DNA of 64,000 nt from Paenibacillus pabuli (GCF_023101145.1 NZ_CP073714.1:5828001-5892000); one strand, 5' to 3'; positions 16,241-24,593 are shown, counted from the stretch's first letter. A program made the numbers and translations. Notes: a model not told the origin generated them from the sequence alone.

Positions 16241-16281
16241 CACTTCCTTGTCCTTGCGTGCACTACATATTCATTATGTGA

Positions 16282-16349
16282 CAACTCTTTAATTCGGCGA
16301 AAAAAAGATCAGATCAGTTCAACGCCTTTAAAATCTACTTTTCAGTCAT
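16282..16349 (-). pseudogene. 5' remnant of GAPDH copy 3
   Basis: The minus strand from ATG 16349 begins ATGACTGAAAAGTAG, one base short of the ATGACTGTAAAAGTAGG of the GAPDH at 6773. About 45 bases later it again matches (TTTCGCCGAATTAAAGAG against TTTCGCCGAATTCAAGAG). The upstream sequence, including AACTTATAGG and TTCTAGAATGAAATAGC, also matches module 1. The remaining 900 bases of the gene are gone. It identifies this place as a third tetR-gap module. Confidence 0.75.
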
Positions 16350-16457
16350 TCTCAAGTCCTCCTATAAGTTTTAGTTATTCCAAAAAGGTAATAACTCTCA
16401 TGAAAACAAAAAGGCTCGGTGCTATTTCATTCTAGAACAGCTTGTTGTACAATAAAA

Positions 16458-16473
16458 GATACCGAACGGTACC
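16458..16473. promoter_or_regulatory. TetR operator, module 3
   Basis: GATACCGAACGGTACC, a diverged version of the palindrome at 11987, flanked by TTTTATT as in module 2. It lies between the GAPDH remnant (minus) and the tetR remnant (plus), the same arrangement as in the two other modules. Confidence 0.65.
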
Positions 16474-16531
16474 TTTTATTGTATCATGATTCTATTGAAA
16501 GGCAAGACCGGAATCGTATGTTCGATTTTTT

Positions 16532-16672
16532 CGTGACAGGATTAAAGCTGGGGAGTTTAGGGGGGATCTAGATTTAAGGAGTTTTGCTCAGCAAATTGGA
16601 TAGGGATAACAAGCGCGTGCTAATGAATATAACATTCTTCTCGTCTTATTTCAGGAATGCTGTTTCACAAGG
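16532..16672 (+). pseudogene. 3' remnant of TetR copy 3
   Basis: CGTGACAGGATTAAAGCTGG corresponds to the RDGIQAGEF codons of TetR copy 1. After an internal deletion, LSKLDRDNKRVLMNITFFSS matches LSKLDGDNKHMLMNKKIFSS. The DNA-binding two thirds are missing, so no repressor is made here. It lies just upstream of the MFS gene on the same strand. Confidence 0.75.
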
Positions 16673-16862
16673 AAACACGAGTAGATGGAACAACCATTGT
16701 GCGTATATGTATGACAAAATTGGTTACCTATATCGAAGGAGTAGCAGAAAGAGCTTGTCGAATGGGGCTTGTGAATAATGCAGGAATCACCCGAGTCTGG
16801 TGCTAAAGCTGCTGGTTTTCGAGTGTTTTCTTATTGAGAAAAACGGATAGGTGGTTATTTAT

Positions 16863-18062
16863 TTGGATGCAGTGAATATAGAAAATAAACCAGAAAGTAA
16901 AAGCCCGAATTTGGCCCTATTAGCGCTGACAATCGGGGCATTTGCGATTGGAATGACTGAATTTATTATTATGGGGTTACTTCCTGAAGTAGCCGAAAGC
17001 TTGCAGGTGTCCATCCCCTCAGCAGGGCTACTCATTACCGGATATGCACTGGGTGTGGCTATAGGAGCTCCTATCATCACAGTCGCCACTCATCGAATGA
17101 AGCGAAAGCAGTTGCTTCTTTTTCTTATGATTCTGTTCATATCAGGTAATGCATTGGCTGCTCTTGCACCGAACTATGGAGTATTAATGGTAGCTCGTAT
17201 CGTGGCTGCATTAACTCATGGGTCCTTTTTTGGCGTTGGATCTGTTATTGCAGCTGGACTGGTTCCTAAGGAAAAACGGGCTGGAGCTATTGCCATCATG
17301 TTTACCGGTCTGACACTTTCAAATATTCTTGGCGTTCCGATCGGTACATTTATTGGTCAAGCCTTTGGATGGAGATCCACTTTTTGGGCGATCACTATCC
17401 TAGGTCTGATTGCTTTGATTGGGATTGCCGTGCTCGTTCCAAAAGTAGAATCAGCTTCATCAAACCTTAAGCAGGAGCTTAGTGTACTGCGTAAGCCAAC
17501 CGTTTATATTGCTCTTTTGATGACGACGTTTGGTAATGGAGGGCTCTTTACGGTATTCACTTATATTTCACCGATTTTAACTGATATTACTAAGTTTCCG
17601 GTGAATTCGGTTTCTTACATCCTTGTTTTATTCGGGATCGGCATCACGCTTGGGAATATTATCGGGGGTAAGCTGGCTGACCGCAAATTAATGCCGTCTC
17701 TCCTCGGGATACTCGTTGTGTTGGCCATAGTTTTGGCAGTATTCTCAATTACAGATCAGCATAAAATGCCTGCTTTGATTACTATTTTTGTATTAGGAAT
17801 GGCTGCTTTTGGAATTATACCAGGATTGCAGCTTCATATGCTGAATACGGCCAAAGAAGCTCCAACGCTGGCGTCGACTTTAAATGTTGCGGCTTTTAAC
17901 CTGGGGAATGCGTTTGGTGCGTATATCGGAGGCTTGGTTATAGATTTACAATTTGGGGGAGGCCTAACAGCCGTTCCTTGGGTTGCTTCCATCGTAACCG
18001 GCGTGGGAATTTTATTTACTCTCTGGGGTGTTCAACAACAAAAGAAGAGTACTAGGCCGTAA
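16863..18062 (+). CDS. MFS transporter (DHA1 / AraJ-PbuE type efflux permease)
   Basis: A 399-residue polytopic membrane protein with about 12 predicted helices. The N-terminal FAIGMTEFIIMGLLPEVA and the loop motif ATHRMKRKQLLLF are typical of the DHA1 drug/metabolite:proton antiporters that include AraJ, YdhP and PbuE. Substrate unknown (sugars, nucleosides or drugs in the family). A TTG at 16863 is the preferred start, with AGGTGG seven bases upstream; the frame opens at GTG 16851. It follows the remnant of tetR copy 3 and may once have been controlled by it. An isolated NNAGITR string just upstream (16786-16800 region) is an SDR scrap. Confidence 0.87.
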   Translation: MDAVNIENKPESKSPNLALLALTIGAFAIGMTEFIIMGLLPEVAESLQVSIPSAGLLITGYALGVAIGAPIITVATHRMKRKQLLLFLMILFISGNALAALAPNYGVLMVARIVAALTHGSFFGVGSVIAAGLVPKEKRAGAIAIMFTGLTLSNILGVPIGTFIGQAFGWRSTFWAITILGLIALIGIAVLVPKVESASSNLKQELSVLRKPTVYIALLMTTFGNGGLFTVFTYISPILTDITKFPVNSVSYILVLFGIGITLGNIIGGKLADRKLMPSLLGILVVLAIVLAVFSITDQHKMPALITIFVLGMAAFGIIPGLQLHMLNTAKEAPTLASTLNVAAFNLGNAFGAYIGGLVIDLQFGGGLTAVPWVASIVTGVGILFTLWGVQQQKKSTRP

Positions 18063-18246
18063 TTTTAGGGTGAGCTTTGCTTATCGTCCACGAGAAATCG
18101 TGAGTCTTATAGTGACAAACTTTAATGGGGGATCGCTCGTGTTTGCCACAATCACTGAATCAAGATGGATTTTCAGCGTCCGTAGGGGAAACGGATATAG
18201 TCGCGTCGGGAACTGGGGTTTTATCGAATGTCAGGAGAGGATCGGC

Positions 18247-18271
18247 ACCAATATAGCTGTGCTATATTGGT
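18247..18271. promoter_or_regulatory. Perfect palindromic operator before tetR at 18275
   Basis: ACCAATATAG (18247-18256) and CTATATTGGT (18262-18271) are perfect inverted repeats around CTGTG, ending three bases before the ATG. The position fits autorepression by the TetR gene that follows, which is now broken. Confidence 0.7.
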
Positions 18272-18274
18272 CGC

Positions 18275-18831
18275 ATGAATTCACACGACGCTCTACTCAA
18301 TGCGGCTTTACAAGTTCTCAAGGAAGAGGGCGAGGCACAGTTCACAACACGCTCTGTCTTCGCAATCGCGAAGGTAACCGCACCGACGCTGTACCATCAC
18401 TTCGGCAGCGCGGACGGGCTACTGAGTGCCGCCATTAAGGAAGCATTTGCTCAGTTTCTTGAGAGTAAAAGGACTGCTACGCAATCCTTCGATCTGGTAA
18501 TGCTTGTGCCAGATCTGGGACGATTACGTGCGCTTCGCGGCGGCTCGTCCACGGCTCTACGCGGTGATGATGAGCCGCATTCTCGACAGCGCTGAATTTC
18601 CCGCCGCCGAGCTTGCCTTTGCGCTCCTGATACAACGCATCGCGGCCATCGCCACTGAGGGACAGCTCGCCCCGGCGGTCGAGGTGGCTGCCGATCTCAT
18701 GTGGGCGTCTGCGAATGCTGCATCCCTGCTTTCACGTCACAGATCGGCTACGCAAGGTGGAACCATCCACTTCTGCGGTTCTTGAGCAAATCCGCGGCGG
18801 CGCCATGCGGACTATCCTGAATTCCGAACCG
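18275..18831 (+). pseudogene. TetR family regulator (GC-rich), frameshifted
   Basis: The first frame gives MNSHDALLNAALQVLKEEG and the helix-turn-helix end TAPTLYHHFGSADGLL. Near 18490-18510 the protein continues in another frame (WDDYVRFAAARPRLYAVMMS ... VAADLMWASANAASLL). A further shift near 18735 is needed to reach AVLEQIRGGAMRTILN. At least two frameshifts therefore disable it. The last 131 bases recur at 7895-8025 before the epimerase, and right after it the 20-base flank of 9061-9080 follows. The epimerase gene that should come next is missing. GC content is far above the neighbouring MFS and DJ-1 genes. Confidence 0.8.
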
Positions 18832-18855
18832 GAATCTCTGGACTGGCTCTTTTGA

Positions 18856-19291
18856 CCAATTTGGTAGGGAGCATTACAAGATCATCAAAAGCCTATTAGC
18901 TAAGCAATCATCTAAATTCCCTCAAACTCCAAAGATAATCCATCGCCTTTAGACATTCGTTTAATAACTTGGAGTCTTGAGTAAACATCATTGCACAATT
19001 GAGAACAGTCTAGTGTATAGCGTCATAAGGCGTTCCCGACAATTCCCCGCTCAAATCATTCATCCACATAGAGAAAGACCGAAGTCATCAAATTGAAAAA
19101 CCTTTAGCACAGCGGAATATGAATGTAGCCCTATCGGGTCTTGATTATAAAAGAGAATAGACCAAAGTCCAGTACTCCCCTCCTGCGGTAGCCGAGTCCC
19201 CCAACCCGACCGCAGTCAGATGTGTAGTTGATTCTGAATTGGTATATTTTTTGAGGTAACAATTTTAAATTTTGGGAAGGGGAACTGGTAA
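18856..19291. other. Intergenic region without a supported gene
   Basis: About 435 bases with no open frame of note. A CTGCGGT/ACCGCAG inverted repeat is at 19183-19215. Upstream of the DJ-1 gene the sequence becomes AT-rich, as expected of a promoter, but I cannot assign boxes with confidence. Confidence 0.4.
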
Positions 19292-20641
19292 GTGAAAGTT
19301 GTATTACGAATCTTGATGTATGTCCTCGTTTTTATCATCATTGTGGGTGGGGTAGGCGCCTTTGGTTTCACCCATACCATGAATGCTGGAATGTCGCTCT
19401 ATAACCAGAATACTCCTGCATTGGATCATGTAAAGGTACCTACATATGATGGTGACAAACCAACCGTAGCTGTTTTGCTGGCTAACGAAGTAACAGAAGT
19501 TTTTGATTTTCTTGTCCCGTACGAAATGTTTGCCCTCACGGGAGCTTACAACGTGTTCAGCGTAGCACCTGATTACAAGATTAAGTCTTTAACCGGAGGA
19601 CTGGATGTTGTCCCGCATTATTCGTTTGATGATATGGACCTGATGCTTGGCAAAAGTCCAGATATTATCGTCATACCGTTTATGCCTATTTTAGATGAAG
19701 AAAAATATGCACCCGTCCGTGAATGGATCCGCAAGCATTCGAGTGATAAAACCATTCTTCTTTCTATATGTAATGGCGCGGAAAATCTGGCGGATACCGG
19801 CTTGCTGAACGGAAAAATGGCTGCAACTCACTGGGGAGATATCAATCGTTTAATCAAAAATTATCCGGAGATTCAGTGGGTGAAAGATCAGCGTTATGTT
19901 TCCCAAGGCAATATCGTCTCCTCTGCCGGCCTTACATCCGGAATTGACGCGACCCTTCACGTGATTTCCCAGCAGTTGGGCGAGGCAGCTGCGAAGAAAG
20001 TGGCAAGTGAAATCAATTATCCCTCTTATCATTATGTAACACAGCCAAAAATGGAACCATTCACAGCAGGGTTGAGTGATATCACGTATATTTTAAATCA
20101 AGCTTATCAATGGAAGAAGGAGAAAGCAGGTGTACTGTTATATCCAGGTGCAGATGAATTAGATTTATCCGCTGCCTTCGATACCTATGCCGCTTCTGGA
20201 ACGACGACTACATTAACTGTGTCTCGTGAAAATAAACCGATTGTAACCAAGCACGGCCTGAATTTGGTTGCACGTTATCAGATGGAAGAGGTCCCCGCAT
20301 TATCAAAGATGATTATCGTCGGAGCCCAGGCCGAGTCTGTAGCTGCCGAAGATATCCACCAATGGGAAAAAACAGACAATCGTGCAAATCTGCTTTTCTT
20401 ACACAAGGATGCGCAAGGGAGGTTCGCAATGGACCCCGCATTTGAGGATTTGTCCAAGCAAGAAGATGTATTAACAGCAAAATTTGCTGCCAAGCGACTC
20501 GAATATCGCGCTACCGACCATTTGAAGCTGGAGGGAAACCCTTTCTCAATCGAGGCATTTGCTGTGCCGATTATACTTGGCATGCTATCTCTACTTATCG
20601 GATTTTTCATTGATCGGAGATTGTTTCATAGACGTGGGTAA
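19292..20641 (+). CDS. Membrane-anchored DJ-1/PfpI family protein
   Basis: A 449-residue protein with an N-terminal membrane helix (about residues 5-28), an extracytoplasmic body and a C-terminal helix (about 422-442) ending in RRLFHRRG. The body begins with a DJ-1/PfpI (class I glutamine amidotransferase-like) domain. ILLSICNGAENLADTGLL carries the nucleophile-elbow cysteine and is followed by ATHW, as in the ThiJ-type domain of AraC-like GATase1 regulators. A second, related half (about residues 275-395, VLLYPGADELDLSAAFDTY) lacks the cysteine. The GTG start at 19292 has AAGGGG upstream. Function unknown; a sensor or stress-protective role at the membrane is inference. Confidence 0.82.
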   Translation: MKVVLRILMYVLVFIIIVGGVGAFGFTHTMNAGMSLYNQNTPALDHVKVPTYDGDKPTVAVLLANEVTEVFDFLVPYEMFALTGAYNVFSVAPDYKIKSLTGGLDVVPHYSFDDMDLMLGKSPDIIVIPFMPILDEEKYAPVREWIRKHSSDKTILLSICNGAENLADTGLLNGKMAATHWGDINRLIKNYPEIQWVKDQRYVSQGNIVSSAGLTSGIDATLHVISQQLGEAAAKKVASEINYPSYHYVTQPKMEPFTAGLSDITYILNQAYQWKKEKAGVLLYPGADELDLSAAFDTYAASGTTTTLTVSRENKPIVTKHGLNLVARYQMEEVPALSKMIIVGAQAESVAAEDIHQWEKTDNRANLLFLHKDAQGRFAMDPAFEDLSKQEDVLTAKFAAKRLEYRATDHLKLEGNPFSIEAFAVPIILGMLSLLIGFFIDRRLFHRRG

Positions 20642-20928
20642 TTTTACAGAATCGCATCAAAGGATATGGAGTTTAAACCAGCTTGAATGTGGCTACCGAC
20701 ATATCTAATGGACTCTATAACAGAATCGTCTGTTCAATCCGGAATGAAACAGGTCACAGAAGTAACTATGTAGAAACCAAATCAATCCAGTCCAAACCCA
20801 GATTACCTACGGATTCAAGGCGCATTGCGTCTGTGCATTCGTGGGTTCTTTTTTCTAGATCAGGCGATTACTCATCCTCAGATATTTACAAAGTCCTTCA
20901 TTTTCACATATTCATAACCTCTGTTACT
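20642..20928. other. Intergenic region before dispersed repeat
   Basis: No supported gene; the long frame at 20683-21039 runs through the repeat and its terminator-like stem and has no ribosome binding site. Confidence 0.4.
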
Positions 20929-21006
20929 ATCGAGGGACAAGAGCATAATCCCACTGAGAGTCGCTATTTTAGCGACTTTTTGTTTAATCGATACAAGTGC
21001 GTGTCC
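20929..21006 (+). repeat. Dispersed repeat, copy B, with terminator-like core
   Basis: Matches the reverse complement of 5230-5312: ATCGAGGGACAAGAGCATAA, then the perfect stem GTCGCTATTTTAGCGAC (20960-20976) followed by TTTTTG. In this copy the stem is a good intrinsic terminator. See copy A for possible nature. Confidence 0.6.
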
Positions 21007-21174
21007 CCAGTCAAGGAAGTGATAGTTAACGGGTTGTGAAGTAGGGACAATTTCAACTTTATGTTTAAACTAGAAAAACCCCTCCAATAGACCGATAATG
21101 TTGAAGATGGCTCTGGTTTGCTAGACATAGATCATAATATATAGAAGGAAATACATAGAAGCAGTTGCACACTT

Positions 21175-21662
21175 TTGAGAAGATTTTATCAAAATTTGAA
21201 GTTACGTATTATAGCGCTAATTTTACTATCGTTAAGCTCTACTCCAACAGAGGCAGCATCGAAGAAAGAGACCCTTAAACTGTCAGATGGAGCAACGTAC
21301 TATGGAGAAGTTCTAGACAGGAAGCCTCATGGAAAAGGAAAAGAAATTATGCAATCCACTCTTCAGATATTGTCTCATTAGGTTATACGGATCAAGAGAC
21401 GACGATCACTCTCGATAATTATCATTTCAATGAAAAGTTGACCGGGGACCCGTACTTTTTTGACACGATTATCAATTTTAAAAAGAAATTTATATTGGGA
21501 TTAAAAGAGAATTACATAACATCAGCCGCCTTTGATCAAGATCGCAAGAAAATTCTTAATGAATTCCTTCATGCGATTAAACCTTATTCAGCGAAACTCA
21601 ATAACATATCCAACGAGATCATGTCATTAAAAGACATGAACTATAAGGGAATGATTCCCTAA
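21175..21662 (+). pseudogene. MORN-repeat exported protein, frameshifted
   Basis: The first frame (from a TTG at 21175) has a signal peptide (IIALILLSLSSTPTEA) and one MORN-type motif, LSDGATYYGEVLDRKPHGKG, then stops at 21381. A second frame overlaps it and continues SSDIVSLGYTDQETTITLDN to MTGDPYFFDTIINFKKKF and ends at 21662. The two halves would join through one frameshift or a small deletion around 21345-21365, where further MORN repeats are expected. I read it as one broken gene. The C-terminal part is unlike any family I recognise. It lies 18 bases upstream of another small membrane protein gene. Confidence 0.5.
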
Positions 21663-21679
21663 GTAGTGGAGGTCACAAA

Positions 21680-22021
21680 ATGGGAAAAAAGCGATGGATT
21701 AAGAGCATAATCATTTTGATTATCATACTTTTCATGAGTGAATTGGTGATGTTGTTCTCAGGAAAGGTTGGAGTTCTCAACACGATGAGAAGAGTCACCT
21801 CAGGTGCACCCCATGTTGTCCTTAAAGGACAAACGTTATCTTACCAGGGAAAGGTTAATTTTGACGACATCCAAAGTGTCGAGGGATATTCGACAAGCGA
21901 TGAAGGGGCGGTCTTATATAAAGCAAAAGGCACCCCTATCTCACCACCTTGGATTTATGTAAGGAAAGAAAACACTACCTTTTTCCGATATAAGCTTCCA
22001 AAGCTTCCTTGGAAACTATGA
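21680..22021 (+). CDS. Small membrane-anchored protein of unknown function
   Basis: A 113-residue protein with a good site (GTGGAGGTCACAAA before ATG 21680). One hydrophobic helix (about residues 9-27) follows a KKRWIK positive patch, so the remaining 85 residues probably lie outside the membrane. No family motif is recognised. It begins 18 bases after the MORN-like gene and probably belongs to the same transcript. The frame ends at TGA 22021, facing the MarR gene tail to tail. Confidence 0.6.
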   Translation: MGKKRWIKSIIILIIILFMSELVMLFSGKVGVLNTMRRVTSGAPHVVLKGQTLSYQGKVNFDDIQSVEGYSTSDEGAVLYKAKGTPISPPWIYVRKENTTFFRYKLPKLPWKL

Positions 22022-22033
22022 TGATACCTCACA

Positions 22034-22492
22034 CTAACCATCCAACCCGTTAAACTGCCGAAGCATGGTGGTGAAACTCTCCAGCTCCTTATCATCCCAT
22101 CTGGATATACGGTCATAAAAGGCGGACTCCTTCTCTTTGAGCGCACTCACCGTCGATTGTTGACCAAGCTCCGTCAAAGACAGCAAAACGCCGCGCCGAT
22201 CTTCGGGGTCCGGCTCCTTGCTCACATACCCCGCTTGCTCAAGTTGTTTAATCAAACGGCTTACCGAACTACGGTCCATGGCCGTCGCTTCTGCCAAAGC
22301 TGCTGCGCTTGTAGGACCATAAGAATACAACCACCGCACCAGATGAAAAGCCGCAGGCTGCATAGTCGCATCAAAACGCTCGGCAGATCGGACATTAAGC
22401 GCATGCGAAGCACTAATTAGCGCATGGATCTGCTCACCAAGTGCCAGTTCCAAGGTTTCTCTGGCATTTGTTTTAACTGGATTTTCACTCAT
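22034..22492 (-). CDS. MarR family transcriptional regulator
   Basis: A 152-residue winged-helix repressor. The recognition helix region AMDRSSVSRLIKQLEQAGYV and the wing PEDRRGVLLSLTELG are the MarR signature. The ATG at 22492 is preceded by GAGGAGAGGGGAACC. It is divergent from the SDR gene at 22628, the classical MarR-target arrangement, and likely represses it until a small phenolic or oxidant ligand binds. No cysteine is present, so thiol switching as in OhrR is excluded. Confidence 0.9.
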   Translation of the reverse strand: MSENPVKTNARETLELALGEQIHALISASHALNVRSAERFDATMQPAAFHLVRWLYSYGPTSAAALAEATAMDRSSVSRLIKQLEQAGYVSKEPDPEDRRGVLLSLTELGQQSTVSALKEKESAFYDRISRWDDKELESFTTMLRQFNGLDG

Positions 22493-22627
22493 TATTGTGG
22501 TTCCCCTCTCCTCAATACATCAAAACAGGATGTTGAATATATAGTTGACAAATATCAATTAATATTTATAGTTGATTTATGTCCATTATATATTTCGATC
22601 CTATTTGTGTCAAAAGGAGACCTCATT
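22493..22627. promoter_or_regulatory. MarR-SDR divergent promoter region
   Basis: A sigma-A type promoter toward the SDR is visible: TTGACA (22545-22550), 16-base spacer, TATAGT (22567-22572). The direct repeat TATAGTTGA overlaps both boxes (22540-22548 and 22567-22575), and TTGA...TCAA half sites lie within the spacer. A MarR dimer bound here would block the polymerase; the exact operator is inferred. Confidence 0.6.
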
Positions 22628-23506
22628 ATGAAAACAATACAACCCATTATTGTCATCACCGGAGCAACAAGTGGCTTAGGTCAGCTTGCTGCCATTGAAC
22701 TTGCCAAACGCGGTGCACATCTTGTACTCACAGCCCGAAGCGAAGAACGGGCAGAGAACACCAGAAACAAAATTAGGGAAGCTGCGCCAACCGCCAAGAT
22801 CAACTTTTTCTTCGGAGATTTGTCCATACTGAGCGATGTAAAACGTATAGGGCTGGAAATCGCAGACACTTATCCGCGTATCAATGTACTTTTGAATAAT
22901 GCGGGTCTTCATGCTTTTGAACAAAGAGTCACTTCCGAAGGGTTTGCCGAGATGATCGCCGTGAACTACTTGGCCCCTTGGCTGCTAACACACACATTGC
23001 AGCCTTCCCTGATTCAGGCAAGCCACGCCCGAGTCGTCAATGTTGCATCTGAAGCCTCGCGAAATCACGGCAAACTGGTGCTGCCCGATGATTTAAAGGA
23101 TACCACCCCCTTTACTGCACGCGGCTCCTCCTCAATTTATGGCAAAACCAAACTGCTCAATATTATGTTTACAGGTGAACTTGCTCGTCAATGGGACGGA
23201 ACCGGAATCCGAGTGAATGCTTTGAATCCAGGTTTTAATGTTACGGGTCTTGGGCGAGAGTTGTGGTTTGCCAGTATGCTTGAGCGCATTTTAACGTTTT
23301 TGCATATCGGCGACCCACGGCGGGGCGCAGAGATTATGACTCGCCTGGCAATGGAACCGGCATTTGGTGAGGTTTCGGGAGGATATTTCAATGTTGGAAG
23401 CGGTGCATCCATTACTCCTGTGTATCCGGGCGGAGATGCTGGAATGCAAAACAAGTTGTGGACCGTTACGACACAATTACTGGAGCAACGTGGTCTGTTG
23501 AAATAA
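22628..23506 (+). CDS. SDR family oxidoreductase (retinol dehydrogenase-like)
   Basis: A 292-residue SDR. TGATSGLGQLAAIELAKRGA is the cofactor site, LLNNAGLHA the structural NNAG, VVNVASEAS contains the catalytic serine and YGKTKLLNI the YxxxK. The overall pattern (NYLAPWLLTHTL, GTGIRVNALNPG) is that of the retinol dehydrogenase/WWOX-like SDRs. The ATG at 22628 follows AAAGGAGACC; the frame is open upstream to 22424 but overlaps the promoter and the marR gene, so that extension is rejected. Regulated most likely by the divergent MarR. Substrate unknown. Confidence 0.88.
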   Translation: MKTIQPIIVITGATSGLGQLAAIELAKRGAHLVLTARSEERAENTRNKIREAAPTAKINFFFGDLSILSDVKRIGLEIADTYPRINVLLNNAGLHAFEQRVTSEGFAEMIAVNYLAPWLLTHTLQPSLIQASHARVVNVASEASRNHGKLVLPDDLKDTTPFTARGSSSIYGKTKLLNIMFTGELARQWDGTGIRVNALNPGFNVTGLGRELWFASMLERILTFLHIGDPRRGAEIMTRLAMEPAFGEVSGGYFNVGSGASITPVYPGGDAGMQNKLWTVTTQLLEQRGLLK

Positions 23507-23765
23507 TCGAAAATAGAAAAAGAGGTTGTCTCAAAAGGAATTCCGCCCCGATCCAAGCGCTAACGAACCTACCGCACCTTAAAAGGCAGATCATCAACGG
23601 TTGCAAGATTTAACGAACCTCAATAACGCTATTTCGTCATAAAAGGGCTTCAAAACCTAAAAAATCAAGTGAACCGACGAAATAACGTCTCTGTGATTCG
23701 TTAGATCTCAGATCTGGGCAAATTGGAGCCAATAGCGTGTGTCAGGTTCATTAAAACAAAATAAC
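23507..23765. other. Intergenic region with possible repeat
   Basis: No gene is seen. The sequence contains two inverted CGAAATAACG words (23627-23636 as CGCTATTTCG, and 23677-23686) and an AGAGGTTGTCTCAAAAGG start that resembles the GGGGCTGTCTCAAAAGCCCC end of the insertion-sequence remnant at 42.1 kb. It may be a non-autonomous repeat, but I see only this one copy in the window. Confidence 0.35.
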
Positions 23766-23815
23766 ACTAAAAGCGGATGTCCCCCGTCATATTCATGACT
23801 TATGGGACATCCACT
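23766..23815 (-). terminator. Intrinsic terminator of the pst operon
   Basis: GGATGTCCC (23775-23783) and GGGACATCC (23804-23812) form a perfect nine-base stem 22 bases after the pstB stop; on the minus strand it is followed by TTTTAGTGTTATTTTG. Confidence 0.7.
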
Positions 23816-23837
23816 TCCACCACTTAAGAATCCACGA

Positions 23838-24593
23838 TTAACCAAATCGACCACTAATATAATCTTGCGTACGTACATCGATTGGCTCGGCGAACATGCT
23901 CTGGGTAGCGGAATACTCCACGACTTCGCCGTTCAGGAAGAACACCGTCTGCTGGGATACGCGAGCGGCTTGCTGCATGTTATGAGTCACCATCACGATG
24001 GTATAACGTTCCTTCAACTCATGAGCCAACTCCTCGATCTTGAAGGTCGAGACGGGATCAAGCGATGCCGTAGCCTCATCCATCAGCAAAATGTCTGGCT
24101 CCACTGCCAATGCCCGTGCGATGCAGAGGCGCTGCTGTTGTCCTCCGGATAGACTTAACGCGGAGCGCTTCAGATTATCCTTTACTTCATCCCACAGAAC
24201 AGCAGATCGAAGGCTCTGTTCCACGATTTCATCCAGCTTCTTTTTGCCATGAATGCCATGTTGTCGTGGGCCAAAGGCCACGTTATCGTAGATGGATTTT
24301 GGAAAAGGATTCGGCTGCTGAAAGACCATGCCGATCTTCTTGCGAATGGTCTCCACATGCACCTCGCCGCTGTATATGTCCGTCCCACCTACAGCCACTT
24401 TACCTTCGATGCGTGTTCCGGGTATCCGATCATTCATACGGTTGAGGGTCCGCAGCAGCGTGGATTTGCCACAGCCGGACGGTCCGATAAAAGCGGTAAT
24501 GGCCCGCTCCGGAATTTCAATGGAGACATTCTTAAGCGCTTGAAATTGACCGTAATATAAATTCAACTTGTTAATCTCAATGATTGGCTGCAC
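23838..24593 (-). CDS. pstB: Phosphate ABC transporter ATP-binding protein PstB
   Basis: A 251-residue ABC ATPase that powers high-affinity phosphate import. Walker A is GPSGCGKST, the Q-loop VFQQPNPFP is PstB-specific, the signature is LSGGQQQR and Walker B is ILLMDEATASLD, followed by the switch histidine in MVTHNM. The start is GTG 24593 with GGGAGGAACCACT upstream; the frame opens at 24650 without a site. It is the last gene of the leftward operon propeller protein-pstS-pstC-pstA-pstB. No phoU follows, which is unusual but not rare in bacilli. Confidence 0.95.
   Translation of the reverse strand: MQPIIEINKLNLYYGQFQALKNVSIEIPERAITAFIGPSGCGKSTLLRTLNRMNDRIPGTRIEGKVAVGGTDIYSGEVHVETIRKKIGMVFQQPNPFPKSIYDNVAFGPRQHGIHGKKKLDEIVEQSLRSAVLWDEVKDNLKRSALSLSGGQQQRLCIARALAVEPDILLMDEATASLDPVSTFKIEELAHELKERYTIVMVTHNMQQAARVSQQTVFFLNGEVVEYSATQSMFAEPIDVRTQDYISGRFG

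Noticed and set aside
20683..21039. A 118-codon plus-strand frame
   Set aside because: It runs through the dispersed repeat and its terminator stem; no ribosome binding site.
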